Source: Candidatus Nitrosopumilus sp.
GTDB lineage: Archaea > Thermoproteota > Nitrososphaeria > Nitrososphaerales > Nitrosopumilaceae
Direction of reading: 5' to 3'
NCBI GenBank assembly: GCA_013215285.1
Contig: JABSRD010000001.1
Span: 1 to 64,000, forward strand
Length of the DNA: 64,000 nt
In this document: piece after piece, positions 8,602 to 17,966 of the stretch
How positions within the stretch are numbered: the first letter of the stretch is position 1
Layout: each line of letters begins with the position of its first letter
The notes under the pieces: model-generated
What the model was told of the DNA's origin: nothing
The model's database searches: none
What the model saw: the letters and a program-made list of their open reading frames with translations, nothing else
Translations under genes and position numbers: made by a program

Positions 8602-9150
8602 ATGTCAATAGTTATTACTGGAAATCCAGGAGTTGGAAAACATACCATTACACATGAAATTGCTAAAAATCTAGAACTATCCATTATTGATATCAATGAA
8701 ACAGCAAAAGTTGAAGGATTATTAGAAAAAAATAAAAATACAAATGATGTAGATACAACTAAACTCAAAAAAGTCCTAGAAGGAAAAATTTCTGAAAAAA
8801 ATATTGTTGTGGGTCATTTAGCACCATATGTTTTAGAAAAAAATAAAGTAAAAATTATGATTGTTTTAAGAAGAAGTCCTTATGATTTGATTACAGTCTA
8901 TAAAGAAAGAAAATACTCAGATGAAAAAAGTAGGGAAAATACAGGTAGTGAAATATTAGGAATTATTGCACATGATGCAATAAATGAATTTCAAGAAAAA
9001 GTATTTCAAGTAAATACTAGTGAAAAAAATATTCAAGAGGTAGTAGAAAAAGTGATGAATATAATTTCTGGAGATAAATGTGATGAAGAAGTTGATTGGT
9101 TAGAATTAGTTACAAAAAATAATGATTTAAAAAAATTTTTTGTTGATTGA
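8602..9150 (+). CDS. AK6/Fap7-like adenylate kinase family protein
   Basis: From the ATG at 8602 the protein has 182 residues (an ATG at 8578 would add eight). The P-loop GNPGVGKHT is at the N-terminus, followed by a helix and the acid-rich central region. IVVGHLAPYVLEKNKVKIMIVLRRSPYDL matches the AK6/Fap7 family (GH-x-APY). The family acts as adenylate kinase/ATPase and, in eukaryotes and archaea, in maturation of the small ribosomal subunit. One oddity is that the residue after the P-loop lysine is His instead of Ser/Thr, with Thr one place later. It stands alone on the plus strand just before tgtA. Confidence 0.8.
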   Translation: MSIVITGNPGVGKHTITHEIAKNLELSIIDINETAKVEGLLEKNKNTNDVDTTKLKKVLEGKISEKNIVVGHLAPYVLEKNKVKIMIVLRRSPYDLITVYKERKYSDEKSRENTGSEILGIIAHDAINEFQEKVFQVNTSEKNIQEVVEKVMNIISGDKCDEEVDWLELVTKNNDLKKFFVD

Positions 9151-9169
9151 TTAAATAACGCCTTTAAAT

Positions 9170-10693
9170 TTGTGTAATTACTTGTTTGAAATTTCTAAAA
9201 CAGATTTGGCAGGAAGAATAGGTACACTCTATACCAATCATGGAAAAATAGAGACACCAGCATTTGTTCCTGTTATTCATCCAGTAAAACAAACAATTCC
9301 TTCAAAAAAAATTCAAGATATTGGTTTTAATCTAGTAATAACAAATGCATACATTACAAGAAATAATTATGGGGATAAGGCAATAAAAAAAGGAATTCAC
9401 AACATAATAGATTTTGACGGTGTAATTATGACAGATTCTGGAGGTTATCAAGTATTAGAATACGGGGATGTTGAAGTTTCACCGCCAGAGATGGCAAATT
9501 TTGAAAAAGGAATTTTAACTGACTTTGCAATTCCACTTGACAAACCAACAGGATTTGGATTACCAATAAAAAAAGCAGAAGCATATGTAAAACATACTCT
9601 CAAAGTTTCAAAGCAAACATTTGATGATAGAGAAGATAATGGTCAGATATGGATTGGTCCAATTCAAGGAGGGGAACATTTTGATCTTGTTGCAAAATCA
9701 ACAAAAAGTTTGGTTAACATTGGTTTTGAAATGTTAGCTTTAGGAAGTCCAGTTGAATTTATGGAGTCATATGAATATAGATTGTTAGCACAAATGATTG
9801 TAGCTGCTAAAAAACAAATGCCACAATCAATTCCATTACATCTTTTTGGAGCAGGGCATCCGCTAACTATTCCATTTGCAATAGCTTTAGGCTGCGATAC
9901 ATTTGATTCAGCTTCCTACATACTTTATGCCAAACAACAAAGATACATCACAGATGATGGCACACGATATTTGAAAGATATCAAAGTGTTTCCATGTAAT
10001 TGTGAAATTTGTTCGAAATATACTCCTGATGAATTACGTCAACTTGAAGAGACTGACAAAATAAATGAACTTGCAATTCATAACTTACATGCAATTAAGC
10101 TAGAAGTTGATAAGGTAAAACAAGCAATTCATGAAGGAAGATTATGGGAATATGTGATTAAAAAAGCAAGAGCACATCCAAAATTATTTGAAATGATTGA
10201 GGTCATGACAGATAATTATGAATTTCTAGGACTATCTACACCAAAATTCAAAGAAAAAGCCATATTCCTATATGATAAAGAAGACCAATTTCGTCCAGAG
10301 GTTCAATCATTCCATAATATGGTTAGAAAATTCAAGTCAAAGAAAAAGAAAATCATCATTACAAAAGAATTCAATACAAAACCAGGATATCTGTCGAATC
10401 AATATGTTGGATTAAAAAAGAAATTCAAGGATTTTGATTCAATTCAAGTGTGCCAATATAATCCCCAATTAGGATTAATTCCAATTGAGATTTCAGATAT
10501 CTATCCTGCTGCACATCATGAAACTTCTAGAATAGATTTTGATCCAAAAGAATTCCCCACATTTGAAAAGACATGGCAAGATTTCTTTAGAAACAATAAA
10601 TTTTCAGAAATTCATTATGATAAAAATGACATATTTTTAAAATATTTTATCAAAACATTGCCAAAAGAGATCAAGAAAAAATCTTTTGTTTAA
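9170..10693 (+). CDS. tgtA: tRNA-guanine(15) transglycosylase (archaeosine pathway)
   Basis: 507 residues from a TTG at 9170; a second TTG at 9182 would give the more usual beginning FEISKTDLAGRIG. TPAFVPVIHP, the catalytic region VIMTDSGGYQVLEYGD, WIGPIQGGEHFDL and LHLFGAGHP are the TGT family signatures. GCDTFDSASY contains the nucleophilic Asp, and the zinc site is CNCEIC with a downstream His. TgtA exchanges G15 in tRNA for preQ0 as the first committed step of archaeosine. A further 130 residues after the catalytic domain correspond to the archaeal C-terminal extension; a clear PUA domain is not evident, so it may be shortened or encoded elsewhere. Confidence 0.92.
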   Translation: MCNYLFEISKTDLAGRIGTLYTNHGKIETPAFVPVIHPVKQTIPSKKIQDIGFNLVITNAYITRNNYGDKAIKKGIHNIIDFDGVIMTDSGGYQVLEYGDVEVSPPEMANFEKGILTDFAIPLDKPTGFGLPIKKAEAYVKHTLKVSKQTFDDREDNGQIWIGPIQGGEHFDLVAKSTKSLVNIGFEMLALGSPVEFMESYEYRLLAQMIVAAKKQMPQSIPLHLFGAGHPLTIPFAIALGCDTFDSASYILYAKQQRYITDDGTRYLKDIKVFPCNCEICSKYTPDELRQLEETDKINELAIHNLHAIKLEVDKVKQAIHEGRLWEYVIKKARAHPKLFEMIEVMTDNYEFLGLSTPKFKEKAIFLYDKEDQFRPEVQSFHNMVRKFKSKKKKIIITKEFNTKPGYLSNQYVGLKKKFKDFDSIQVCQYNPQLGLIPIEISDIYPAAHHETSRIDFDPKEFPTFEKTWQDFFRNNKFSEIHYDKNDIFLKYFIKTLPKEIKKKSFV

Positions 10694-10731
10694 TTAAAAA
10701 TAAGAAAAAAGAATGTGCTAAAAGATTCAGC

Positions 10732-11034
10732 TTATAGTGCTGCGTCTTCTGCCCAACCTTTGACGAAGACTCCGTTTTTGTGAAGAGGTACTGGTTGTCC
10801 AGCAGTGTAATTCATTGGTCTCATCCAAAAGATTGATTTTGTTGGGCATACACCGATGCATGCACCATCAGAAATACATCTCTCTGGATAAAATACAAAT
10901 GCTTTACCTCTCTTCCAGCCTTCAACAGGTTTTACCCTAAGGACATCAGGACCAAGTGTTGTACAGATTTCTACACATAGTGCACATCCGATACATCTTT
11001 GTTCATCAATGTCTGGAAGTATTGCTATTGGCAT
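10732..11034 (-). CDS. Ferredoxin with two 4Fe-4S type motifs
   Basis: 100 residues, soluble. The first cluster motif is C14-x2-C17-x2-C20-x3-C24. The second is C53-x2-D56-x2-C59-x3-C63-P, with Asp replacing the middle cysteine. Asp at this position is known from some archaeal ferredoxins such as that of Pyrococcus furiosus, where the cluster can interconvert between 3Fe and 4Fe. A small electron carrier is the most likely role; the partner cannot be told from context because the gene is monocistronic, between tgtA and the tandem 70-aa genes. Confidence 0.88.
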   Translation of the reverse strand: MPIAILPDIDEQRCIGCALCVEICTTLGPDVLRVKPVEGWKRGKAFVFYPERCISDGACIGVCPTKSIFWMRPMNYTAGQPVPLHKNGVFVKGWAEDAAL

Positions 11035-11174
11035 TACAAAAATAAGATTGCTTGGTGACTATTTAAACCATGATTGAAATTCATAACCCTGTTATGAAAT
11101 TGATCGACTTAAAATATATGCGCAGAATCTAAATTAAAAAATTTAAAAAACAAAAAGTAATGTATTTTGTACGT

Positions 11175-11387
11175 TTATTTTCTCATTGCATCTATTTGAC
11201 CAGAAGTAACCCAGTCAAGTAGTTCTGCAGAAGAAGGATTAAGTTCAGATTTCTTGTCCATCATATTTTTACACCAAATCCAATTGAGTTGGTTTAAGAG
11301 TGGTTTGTTTGCTTCGTCGTCTTTACGTGTTGCAGCGACTAAAGCTGGATCTACTGTTTTAATCCATTCGTCATAAGTTCTTCCCAT
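11175..11387 (-). CDS. Conserved small protein, tandem paralogue A
   Basis: 70 residues, soluble, with no signal peptide. It begins MGRTYDEWIKTVDPA and ends with the block LNPSSAELLDWVTSGQIDAMRK, which is identical in the neighbouring copy. Two conserved Trp, a mixed-charge helical pattern and one Cys (in copy A only) are visible. A TATA-like box lies 27 bases upstream of the ATG, giving a short leader. I do not recognise the family. The duplication with its own promoter suggests that dosage or alternative regulation matters. Confidence 0.75.
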   Translation of the reverse strand: MGRTYDEWIKTVDPALVAATRKDDEANKPLLNQLNWIWCKNMMDKKSELNPSSAELLDWVTSGQIDAMRK

Positions 11388-11409
11388 GAGAAACGAGTCT
11401 TAGCTAACA

Positions 11410-11419
11410 CTAATTAAAG
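11410..11419 (-). promoter_or_regulatory. TATA-like box of small protein gene A
   Basis: CTTTAATTAG on the minus strand, centred 27 bases upstream of the ATG at 11387, the usual place for an archaeal TATA box before a nearly leaderless message. The same box occurs in copy B. Confidence 0.6.
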
Positions 11420-11520
11420 CTTTTGTAGATTATATCACAAACATAATGATCGACTAGAAATATACGCACTTGATCTAAATTGAAAAATTTAAAAAACAAA
11501 AAGTAACATGTTTTATACGT

Positions 11521-11733
11521 TTATTTTCTCATTGCATCTATTTGACCAGAAGTAACCCAGTCAAGTAATTCTGCAGAAGAAGGATTAAGTTCAGGTTTCT
11601 TATTCATAAGATTGTTAACCCAAATCCAGTTAATTTGATTTAAGAGTGGTTTGTTTGTCGCATCACCAGCACGTGTTTTAGCAACAACGGCCTGATCTTG
11701 TGTTTTAATCCATTCTTCATAAGTTCTTCCCAT
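11521..11733 (-). CDS. Conserved small protein, tandem paralogue B
   Basis: 70 residues, same length as its neighbour and about three-quarters identical to it: MGRTYEEWIKTQDQAVVAKTRAGD, NKPLLNQINWIW and the shared C-terminal 22 residues. Differences cluster in the first half and around WVNNLMNKKPE, where copy A has WCKNMMDKKSE. Its promoter is a near-exact copy of that of gene A. The function is not known. Confidence 0.75.
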   Translation of the reverse strand: MGRTYEEWIKTQDQAVVAKTRAGDATNKPLLNQINWIWVNNLMNKKPELNPSSAELLDWVTSGQIDAMRK

Positions 11734-11755
11734 GAAAAACGAATCTTAGCTAACA

Positions 11756-11765
11756 CTAATTAAAG
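11756..11765 (-). promoter_or_regulatory. TATA-like box of small protein gene B
   Basis: CTTTAATTAG on the minus strand, centred 27 bases upstream of the ATG at 11733; duplicated with the gene. Confidence 0.6.
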
Positions 11766-11844
11766 CTTTTGTAGATTATGTAATAATTATCATAATAAAT
11801 TGAACTCAGAAGGTTTTAACGTCGATAAAAATTCATTTTAATTC

Positions 11845-13110
11845 TTGGATGTTAAAGTTTTAGGAGCTGCAAATGAAGTAGGCAGATCTGGGTTTTTAGT
11901 TAATTGTAATGGAACAAAATTATTACTTGATTATGGTGTGATGTTTGGAAGAAGAGGAACACCACCAGGATATCCACTTCATGTAAAACCTAAAGATATT
12001 GACGCCATAATAATTACTCATGCACACCTGGATCATTCAGGAAATGTACCATCTCTTTTTGTGAGTGGTAATACAGATGTTTATGCCACGCCACCAACAT
12101 TTGATCTATCAAAATTATTAATTGAAGATATGCTAAAAATTGAAAAAAATTCACATCCGTTTGACTTACTTGAAGTGAATAATATGATGAAAAATGCAAA
12201 AGAAATAGGATTTAGACAAAAAATTACAAAGGGGAATGCAACTTTTGAATTAAGAGAATCAGGACATGTGATTGGAGGTGGTACAGTTTTAGTAGAATCA
12301 GAAGGAAAGCGACTTTTCTATACGGGAGATATCAAGACAAATGGTTCAAGAATGCTACGAGAAATGGATTTGGATATAGGAGAAATTGATTTGTTGATTA
12401 CTGAGAGTACTTATGCTAAGACAGAGCAAAAACCTAGGCAAGAGTCAGAAAAAGAATTAATTGACTTTGCAAATGTAGTAATGGATAGAAAAGGAATTTT
12501 ATTTATTCCATCATTTTCAGTTGAACGTTCTCAAGAAATTGCATGTGTTTTAAGAAGTGCAAATTTCAAACATAAAATCATCATGGATGGAATGGCACTA
12601 AAAGTAAATGAGATAATGTTTAGACACCCAGAATATTTACGAGATCCAAAAGTATTTTCAGAGGCAATAAAAAGTGCAACTGCAATAAGAGAGCATTCTG
12701 AAAGAAAACGTGCAATGGGTGAACCATGTGTTGTGATATCACCAGCTGGAATGCTAGTAGGTGGAAATGCAGTATATTATTTACAACAATTATCATTTAA
12801 TGCTAAAAATGGAATAGCTCTAGTATCGTATCAAGGGGAAGGTACTCCAGGGAAAAAATTGTTAGATACAGGAAAGGTTTCAACTAGAGGCAAAGATCTT
12901 AGTGTTACAGCAGAAGTAAAACAATTTCAATTTTCAGGTCATGCAGATAAAAAAGAATTGTTTGACATGATCAAAAGAATCAAGGGGAATCCCAAAGTAT
13001 GCACTGTTCATGGAGATTCTGAATCATGTGAAATGTTTGCTCAGGAAATTCATGAAAAGTTTGGTTTTGAAGCATATGCACCAGCAGTTGATGATACAAT
13101 AACTGTCTAA
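11845..13110 (+). CDS. Beta-CASP metallo-beta-lactamase ribonuclease (aCPSF2-like)
   Basis: 421 residues from a TTG at 11845; the first strand MDVKVLGAANEVGRSGFLV begins there. The zinc motif is THAHLDHSG, the second metal ligands lie in SGHVIGGG and YTGDI, and the beta-CASP region has ITESTYAK, PSFSVERSQE, ISPAGMLVGGNAVYYL and QFSGHADKKEL. It lacks N-terminal KH domains, which separates it from aCPSF1/FttA, the archaeal termination factor. Such short beta-CASP enzymes are endo- or 5'-exoribonucleases in RNA processing. The downstream OGG1-type gene begins one base after its stop, so the two are cotranscribed. Confidence 0.9.
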   Translation: MDVKVLGAANEVGRSGFLVNCNGTKLLLDYGVMFGRRGTPPGYPLHVKPKDIDAIIITHAHLDHSGNVPSLFVSGNTDVYATPPTFDLSKLLIEDMLKIEKNSHPFDLLEVNNMMKNAKEIGFRQKITKGNATFELRESGHVIGGGTVLVESEGKRLFYTGDIKTNGSRMLREMDLDIGEIDLLITESTYAKTEQKPRQESEKELIDFANVVMDRKGILFIPSFSVERSQEIACVLRSANFKHKIIMDGMALKVNEIMFRHPEYLRDPKVFSEAIKSATAIREHSERKRAMGEPCVVISPAGMLVGGNAVYYLQQLSFNAKNGIALVSYQGEGTPGKKLLDTGKVSTRGKDLSVTAEVKQFQFSGHADKKELFDMIKRIKGNPKVCTVHGDSESCEMFAQEIHEKFGFEAYAPAVDDTITV

Positions 13111-13111
13111 G

Positions 13112-13954
13112 ATGCAAAAAAACTGCACAATAAATGTTGAAAATTCAATAAATAGTGGTCAAGTATTTCTTTGGAAAAAAAATGGAGATTATTGGTATGG
13201 AGTTAATGGTCAAGATGTTCTTTGTGTAAATAAAAATGGAATTTTCAGTTCTTATCAAAATTTGAATATAGATTTTTTTAGAAAAAAAGATAACTTAGAT
13301 AATATTATCAAATCAATTTCAAAAGATAAGATAGTAAGAAAAGCTGTAAAACAATATTTTGGATTACGAATACTTAGACAAGATCCTTTTCAATGTTTGA
13401 TCTCATTTATTGTATCAGCAAACTCTAATATTCAAAAAATCAAAAGTAGTCTAGAAAAAATAACAAGAAAGTTTGGTACAAAAATAGAATTTAAAAATCA
13501 AGAATTTTTTTTATTCCCTAATCCAAAAAATCTTGCTAAAGCATCAATAAATGAAATAAGAAATTGTGGAGTTGGGTATCGTGCTAAATTTATCAAAGAG
13601 GCAGCAAATATGACTCTGTTAAAAAAAATTGATTTTGAATATTTAGAAAAATGTAATTATTATGATGCAAAAACGAATATTTGTTCAATACCAGGAGTGG
13701 GAAACAAAGTAGCAGATTGTATTATGTTATTTTCTCTGAACAAATTAGAAGCATGTCCATTAGATAGATGGATAATTAGAATTTTAGAAAAATACTATTC
13801 AGAAAGATTTCATCTCGAAACAAAAACAATTACAGATAAACAATATAGTATTCTTCATGAAAAAATTGTAAATTATTTTGGACCATATGCAGGATATGCA
13901 CAACAATTTTTATTCAAAATGGAAAGAGAGAATTACCAAAAAAAGTGGCTGTAA
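13112..13954 (+). CDS. ogg: OGG1-type N-glycosylase/DNA lyase
   Basis: 280 residues. The N-terminal half holds SGQVFLWKK and DPFQCLISFIVSANSNIQKIKSSLEKI, matching the OGG1 segment that contacts the lesion. The helix-hairpin-helix and GPD region is IPGVGNKVADCIMLFSLNKLEACPLDRWI, with catalytic Lys199 and Asp218. The enzyme should excise 8-oxoguanine and nick the abasic site. It lies one base after the beta-CASP gene and is followed by tRNA-Arg. N-terminal region is complete, unlike the shorter archaeal Ogg2/AGOG types. Confidence 0.87.
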   Translation: MQKNCTINVENSINSGQVFLWKKNGDYWYGVNGQDVLCVNKNGIFSSYQNLNIDFFRKKDNLDNIIKSISKDKIVRKAVKQYFGLRILRQDPFQCLISFIVSANSNIQKIKSSLEKITRKFGTKIEFKNQEFFLFPNPKNLAKASINEIRNCGVGYRAKFIKEAANMTLLKKIDFEYLEKCNYYDAKTNICSIPGVGNKVADCIMLFSLNKLEACPLDRWIIRILEKYYSERFHLETKTITDKQYSILHEKIVNYFGPYAGYAQQFLFKMERENYQKKWL

Positions 13955-13956
13955 AC

Positions 13957-13966
13957 CCTTAAAATG
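13957..13966 (+). promoter_or_regulatory. TATA-like box of tRNA-Arg
   Basis: CCTTAAAATG centred about 25 bases upstream of the mature tRNA 5' end at 13987. Confidence 0.5.
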
Positions 13967-13986
13967 CCAATTAATTGCAGGCTTTT

Positions 13987-14061
13987 GGGCCCATAGCTCA
14001 GCATGGATAGAGTGCCGGACTTCTAATCCGATGGTCAAGGGATCGAAGCCCTTTGGGCCCG
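13987..14061 (+). tRNA. tRNA-Arg (anticodon TCT)
   Basis: A complete cloverleaf can be drawn. The acceptor GGGCCCA pairs with TGGGCCC, the discriminator is G, the D stem is GCTC/GAGT, and the T arm is AAGGG-ATCGAAG-CCCTT. The anticodon loop is CTTCTAA with TCT at 14022-14024; the outermost pair of the anticodon stem is a C-A mismatch. CCA is not encoded and there is no intron. Its 3' end (14049-14061) is the attachment core of the downstream mobile element. Confidence 0.93.
14049..14061 (+). repeat. Attachment site at tRNA-Arg 3' end
   Basis: CCCTTTGGGCCCG forms half of the T stem, the 3' acceptor strand and the discriminator base of tRNA-Arg. It is repeated in the same orientation at 31413-31425. 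Confidence 0.8.
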
Positions 14062-14471
14062 TAGGGATTTACCAATTAATTTGGACCCATAAGGATTTGA
14101 TCTTGTAACCAATCAGTTAGTATCATGACAAAATAAATATTCATACAAAAAATTGTTGGTACTAAACTAAATTTTGATTTAATAGTATTACCCCTCCTTT
14201 TTTTATTCACACTACCCAAAAACTCGGCTTTACTAGTGATTTGATTATTGAATTATATAATTTAGGGTTCTGTAATCTACATTTGGTATTTCTTCGTGTC
14301 TACTTTCGAGTGGCAGAATTTAATCACAAGTCTCAAATAACATTTTTCATCTCGGTTTATATCCTGTCTTGGTTCTTCTCTAAAACTATCAAATGAGCAA
14401 AGTCATAATTCTGAAATCAGGACTCGCTAGATTGACAATGCCTGTTATTTTATTTTGCACCTAAATCATCA
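14062..14471. other. Non-coding left end of the element
   Basis: About 410 bases without a credible gene. A run of seven T at 14198-14204 after a C-rich stretch could end transcription from the tRNA. I looked for a C-terminal integrase fragment, as expected for SSV-type split integrases, in both directions and found only short frames with stops. Confidence 0.5.
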
Positions 14472-17400
14472 TCATCGATCTTGTATTGTAAGGTCAACTT
14501 GAGGGAATATGATTGTTGCCTCGTTGTTTCTTACTGTTACCTTTAGCTTGTATGTTTTATCGCCTTGTGTAACATCATCATTTATTTTAGTGGGGATCTT
14601 AACTGATATAGAATCACCCAGGATATACTTGTAAGAGCCATAATACACTTTGTCATAGTATCCTGGCCCACCCCATTTTATTCCGTTATCATAGGAGAAC
14701 AAGTTTGGGTCATTCCATAGTTTAATATTCTCGTTATCTCGTACTTTGTTTCCATCTGAATCAATTACATCAAAGCTTGCCCATTCAGTTTTGGATAAAG
14801 TGTAATCATACTGAAATGATACTACAAATGATTCACCCTCAGTAACTACCAGGGTGCTAGAGTCAACATCAACTGTAATTACTGGATGCCCACGTCCTGA
14901 TTCTTTTATGGTTAGTGGTATTAATTTCGGCTCAAATTGTGGGTTGTTTCGGTCTTCTCGTATTTTTAGATAGTATACCTCATCGCTTTCTGTTTCATCA
15001 TAGTCTACAAAGGTTGGTATGCTCAACCATAACTGATCCCCTGTAATGTACTTGCAGGTTCCATAAAACACCTTATCGTTGTATGAATCACCACCCCAGC
15101 TTACACCATCAAAGGAATATTGGCTAGGATCATTCCATAGTTTGATGTCAGCATTTTTCTTTACTTTGTTTCCATCTGAATCAATCATCTCAAAACATAC
15201 CCATCCTGTTTTTGACAGGTTCTCTGAATATTGGAATTTTACAATAAATGGTTCACCCTCAACTACCTCAAGTATGCTGGAATAATTATCGACTGTTGCA
15301 GAAAGATACCCTGTAGGTTGTGAATCATACACTGTAACATCAAATGGTACAGTTGAGGTTTGATTTTTAGATATAGCTTGAGCTGTGATGGTATAATTTC
15401 CTGCGTTGTAATAATCAGGCGATATTGTTATAGTGTTATTTGTAATTGTGACAAATGACGGTTTTTGTGTTAAAGAATATGTTATTGGGGATTGGTCTGT
15501 TGTTGTTGCAGATACTGTTACGATATGAGTTTGCCCCTCACTTATTGTAATATCATTAATTGATTCGATTATTAGAGATATTGTTGTATCTGTAGGTATG
15601 TATGCATCATAAATTCTTAGATTGTCAATTTCTATATCCTCGCTGTTTGAACTTGATGTTGCAATGAATTTTAATTTGAATTGTGTTGAGGTGTAGTTAG
15701 CAAGACTATACTCTTCAAAATGCCATATACCATCATCTTCGGATTCATCGGCAGTGAAACTGTCAAGTGTGATAAACGTTACACCGCCATCATATGATAC
15801 TGATACCTCTCCCTTTTGGGAACCATACTGTAAATAATGTGAATTGAATCCAAGGTATATGGTATCATACCCAGATACTGTAATTTCAGGAGTGCTTAAT
15901 GTGCTGTTAAAGGTGCCTGTACTAGCAGGATTTCCTTTGTCATTCCACTCATCAGGATCTGCAACTGCAATTATTCCTGTGCCGTTTAGAAATGCTGACC
16001 TTCCCTGAGTGTCAGCTGATTGCCAAAAGTCAGGTGTAACAAATGACCATCCGCGCCATTCTGTTACTCCATTGTTTTTGGTGTGCTCAGAGGATGTTAT
16101 AGACCATCCTGTTGGAGTATCATGTGTCCATCCTATACCGTCAATGCTCTCATCAGTTGCTGATTTCAGTACAGATGATAATCCATCAAAGTTTTCAGAG
16201 AGCAATATGACATCAGGCTGTACAATAGTTATTCCTCCAGGGTCGGCAATGGAACCATTTACAGTATTATCTGCATCAAAGATACTACCATCAATTAAAG
16301 TTAATGTGATTGTGTTATCTCCATCATTACTGCCAAGTATACTAGTTGCATTAATCCACGAATCATTAATTATCTTCCAGTACTGGGAGTTTGCAGATAT
16401 ATTATCAGGATATGTAACTGAAAGTGTTATGGAACTACCGTTGTTTAATCCTGTCACATTCCAAGAGAGTAACCCGTGTGGGAAGGATATAGTGGATGGC
16501 TTGCCAATCATTGGTAGTGTTGATTCATCAACACTTGATGTATAAGATAAAAAACCAGAACTGGCAGAAATTACAATAGTGCCAGAGTTTGTAGATGACT
16601 GGATGGTTTTTGTAATTACATTTGTTGTCACACTTGCAACATTTGATGGAATGCTTGTTCCGATTTGATTAATTGCAGATACTCGATATTGAGATATATC
16701 TTCCGGATTTAGTGTTTTATCACTGTATGTAGTTAGTGCAGATGCAGTATCAGAAACTAGAGTTATGAATCCTGCACCATTTAGGTTTCTTTCAATGAAA
16801 TAACCTGTTATAGAAGAACCACCGTCATTATTTGGTGTACTCCACACAATGTCAATCTGTGTAGGGGATACAGCGTTTGCCACAAGTCCTGTTGGTGCAT
16901 CAGGTATTGCACTTGTGTTTATTGTGAATGTTACAGATTGGGAGGATGACAGTCCTACACCATTTGTTGCAGTGGCAGTTATGGTGTGAGAATCATTAGT
17001 TAATCCTGTAAATGTGTGACTCCATGATGAGGTTCCTGTTGTAATAATTGGCGCTCCCCCATCAAAAGATACCTTAACGTTACCAATTCCTGACTGAGAG
17101 TCTACTGCAGTACCTGTTATTGCTACTGATGATGATATGATAATCTGATTGTTTGTAGGTGCTGTGATGGATATGGATGGTGCAGTTGTATCAGGTGGGT
17201 TTCCCTCCACTATTTTTACTTGGTCAATTTCTGCATTCTCACTGGAGGAATCACTGACAACTGTAAATCTTAGCTTGAATGTGTTTGATGAGAATGATGA
17301 TAAATCATATGATTCTTTTATCCATTGGTTCTCATCAGTGTCACCAAATGATTCACCATACTTTGCAATTTGAATCCACGTGGAGCCGTTGTCTGTTCCC

Positions 17401-17966
17401 TCAACTAGCATATAGTCTTCTGTATCATCAAAGGATGCATCAATGAATCTGTAAAATTCCAGTTTTGGTTGAGAGAACTGTGTCAGGTCAATGTTGTTGA
17501 GTAATGTTAGGACACAGTTCTCATCACAGTCATCAGTGTGTGCAACTACATTTGTGTATCTGGAATGATTTGGTACCTCACTTTCATCTGGGGACTGTAC
17601 AGTCCATGATACGTCACCCGTATTTGACCAGTTTGATAAACTAGGACTTTGTTTTGTTCCAAATTCCTCCTCAAAGGATGAGACTGTCTGCGGACATCCG
17701 TCATTTGTTGCAGGACCAGGTATTGTAGGACAGTTATCTGCAGAGTCATCCACACCATCACCGTCTGTATCTTTTGATGTTATGATTGTGTTTAGAAATA
17801 GTATGTTATCGAGATTCTGGTAATTATTATCATTCCAATCATCAACAAAGTTCAGCATTGTTTTTGCCACGTATGTTTCACCAGTTTCTTTAACATCTGA
17901 GAATGTGTTCCATATGGATGAGCGTCCATTTGAAATGTCATCCCCCTGATTCGTTGGTACTATCAT
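14472..17966 (-). pseudogene. C-terminal part of secreted zinc metalloprotease, shifted frame
   Basis: 1164 residues if started at the out-of-frame ATG 17966, but the real continuation begins at the G-run near 17942-17946, where the upstream protease frame ends. Removing one G joins NESG to DDISNG. Regions in order: a short helical end of the catalytic domain, one TSP3-like calcium unit (DTDGDGVDDSADNCP), a MAM/jelly-roll-like domain, an Ig-like domain, a fibronectin type III domain, a second jelly-roll-like domain, an Ig-like domain, and two about 100-residue repeats containing 'EGE(P/S)F(I/V)V' and 'DSDGNKV'. No C-terminal membrane anchor is seen. These are typical adhesion and substrate-binding modules of large secreted proteases. 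Without a frameshift correction it lacks any signal peptide. Confidence 0.75.

Larger units (their letters stand above)
11101..11432. repeat. Tandem duplication unit, copy 1 (gene, leader and promoter)
   Basis: 332-base unit that matches 11447-11778 at a constant 346-base offset. It holds one 70-aa gene, its promoter and its downstream A-rich segment. Confidence 0.8.
11447..11778. repeat. Tandem duplication unit, copy 2
   Basis: Second copy of the 332-base unit, including promoter and the 70-aa gene; flanking A-rich segments are also conserved between the copies. Confidence 0.8.

Noticed and set aside
13878-14108. 76-codon plus-strand frame over tRNA-Arg
   Set aside because: It overlaps the end of the OGG1-type gene and reads through the whole tRNA; the tRNA explains the sequence.
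14062-14471. C-terminal integrase half as in SSV-type split integrases
   Set aside because: No frame in either direction carries Arg/His/Tyr recombinase motifs, and all are interrupted by stops.
16009-16545. 178-codon plus-strand frame inside the metalloprotease gene
   Set aside because: Antisense to well-defined domain sequence; no signals of its own.
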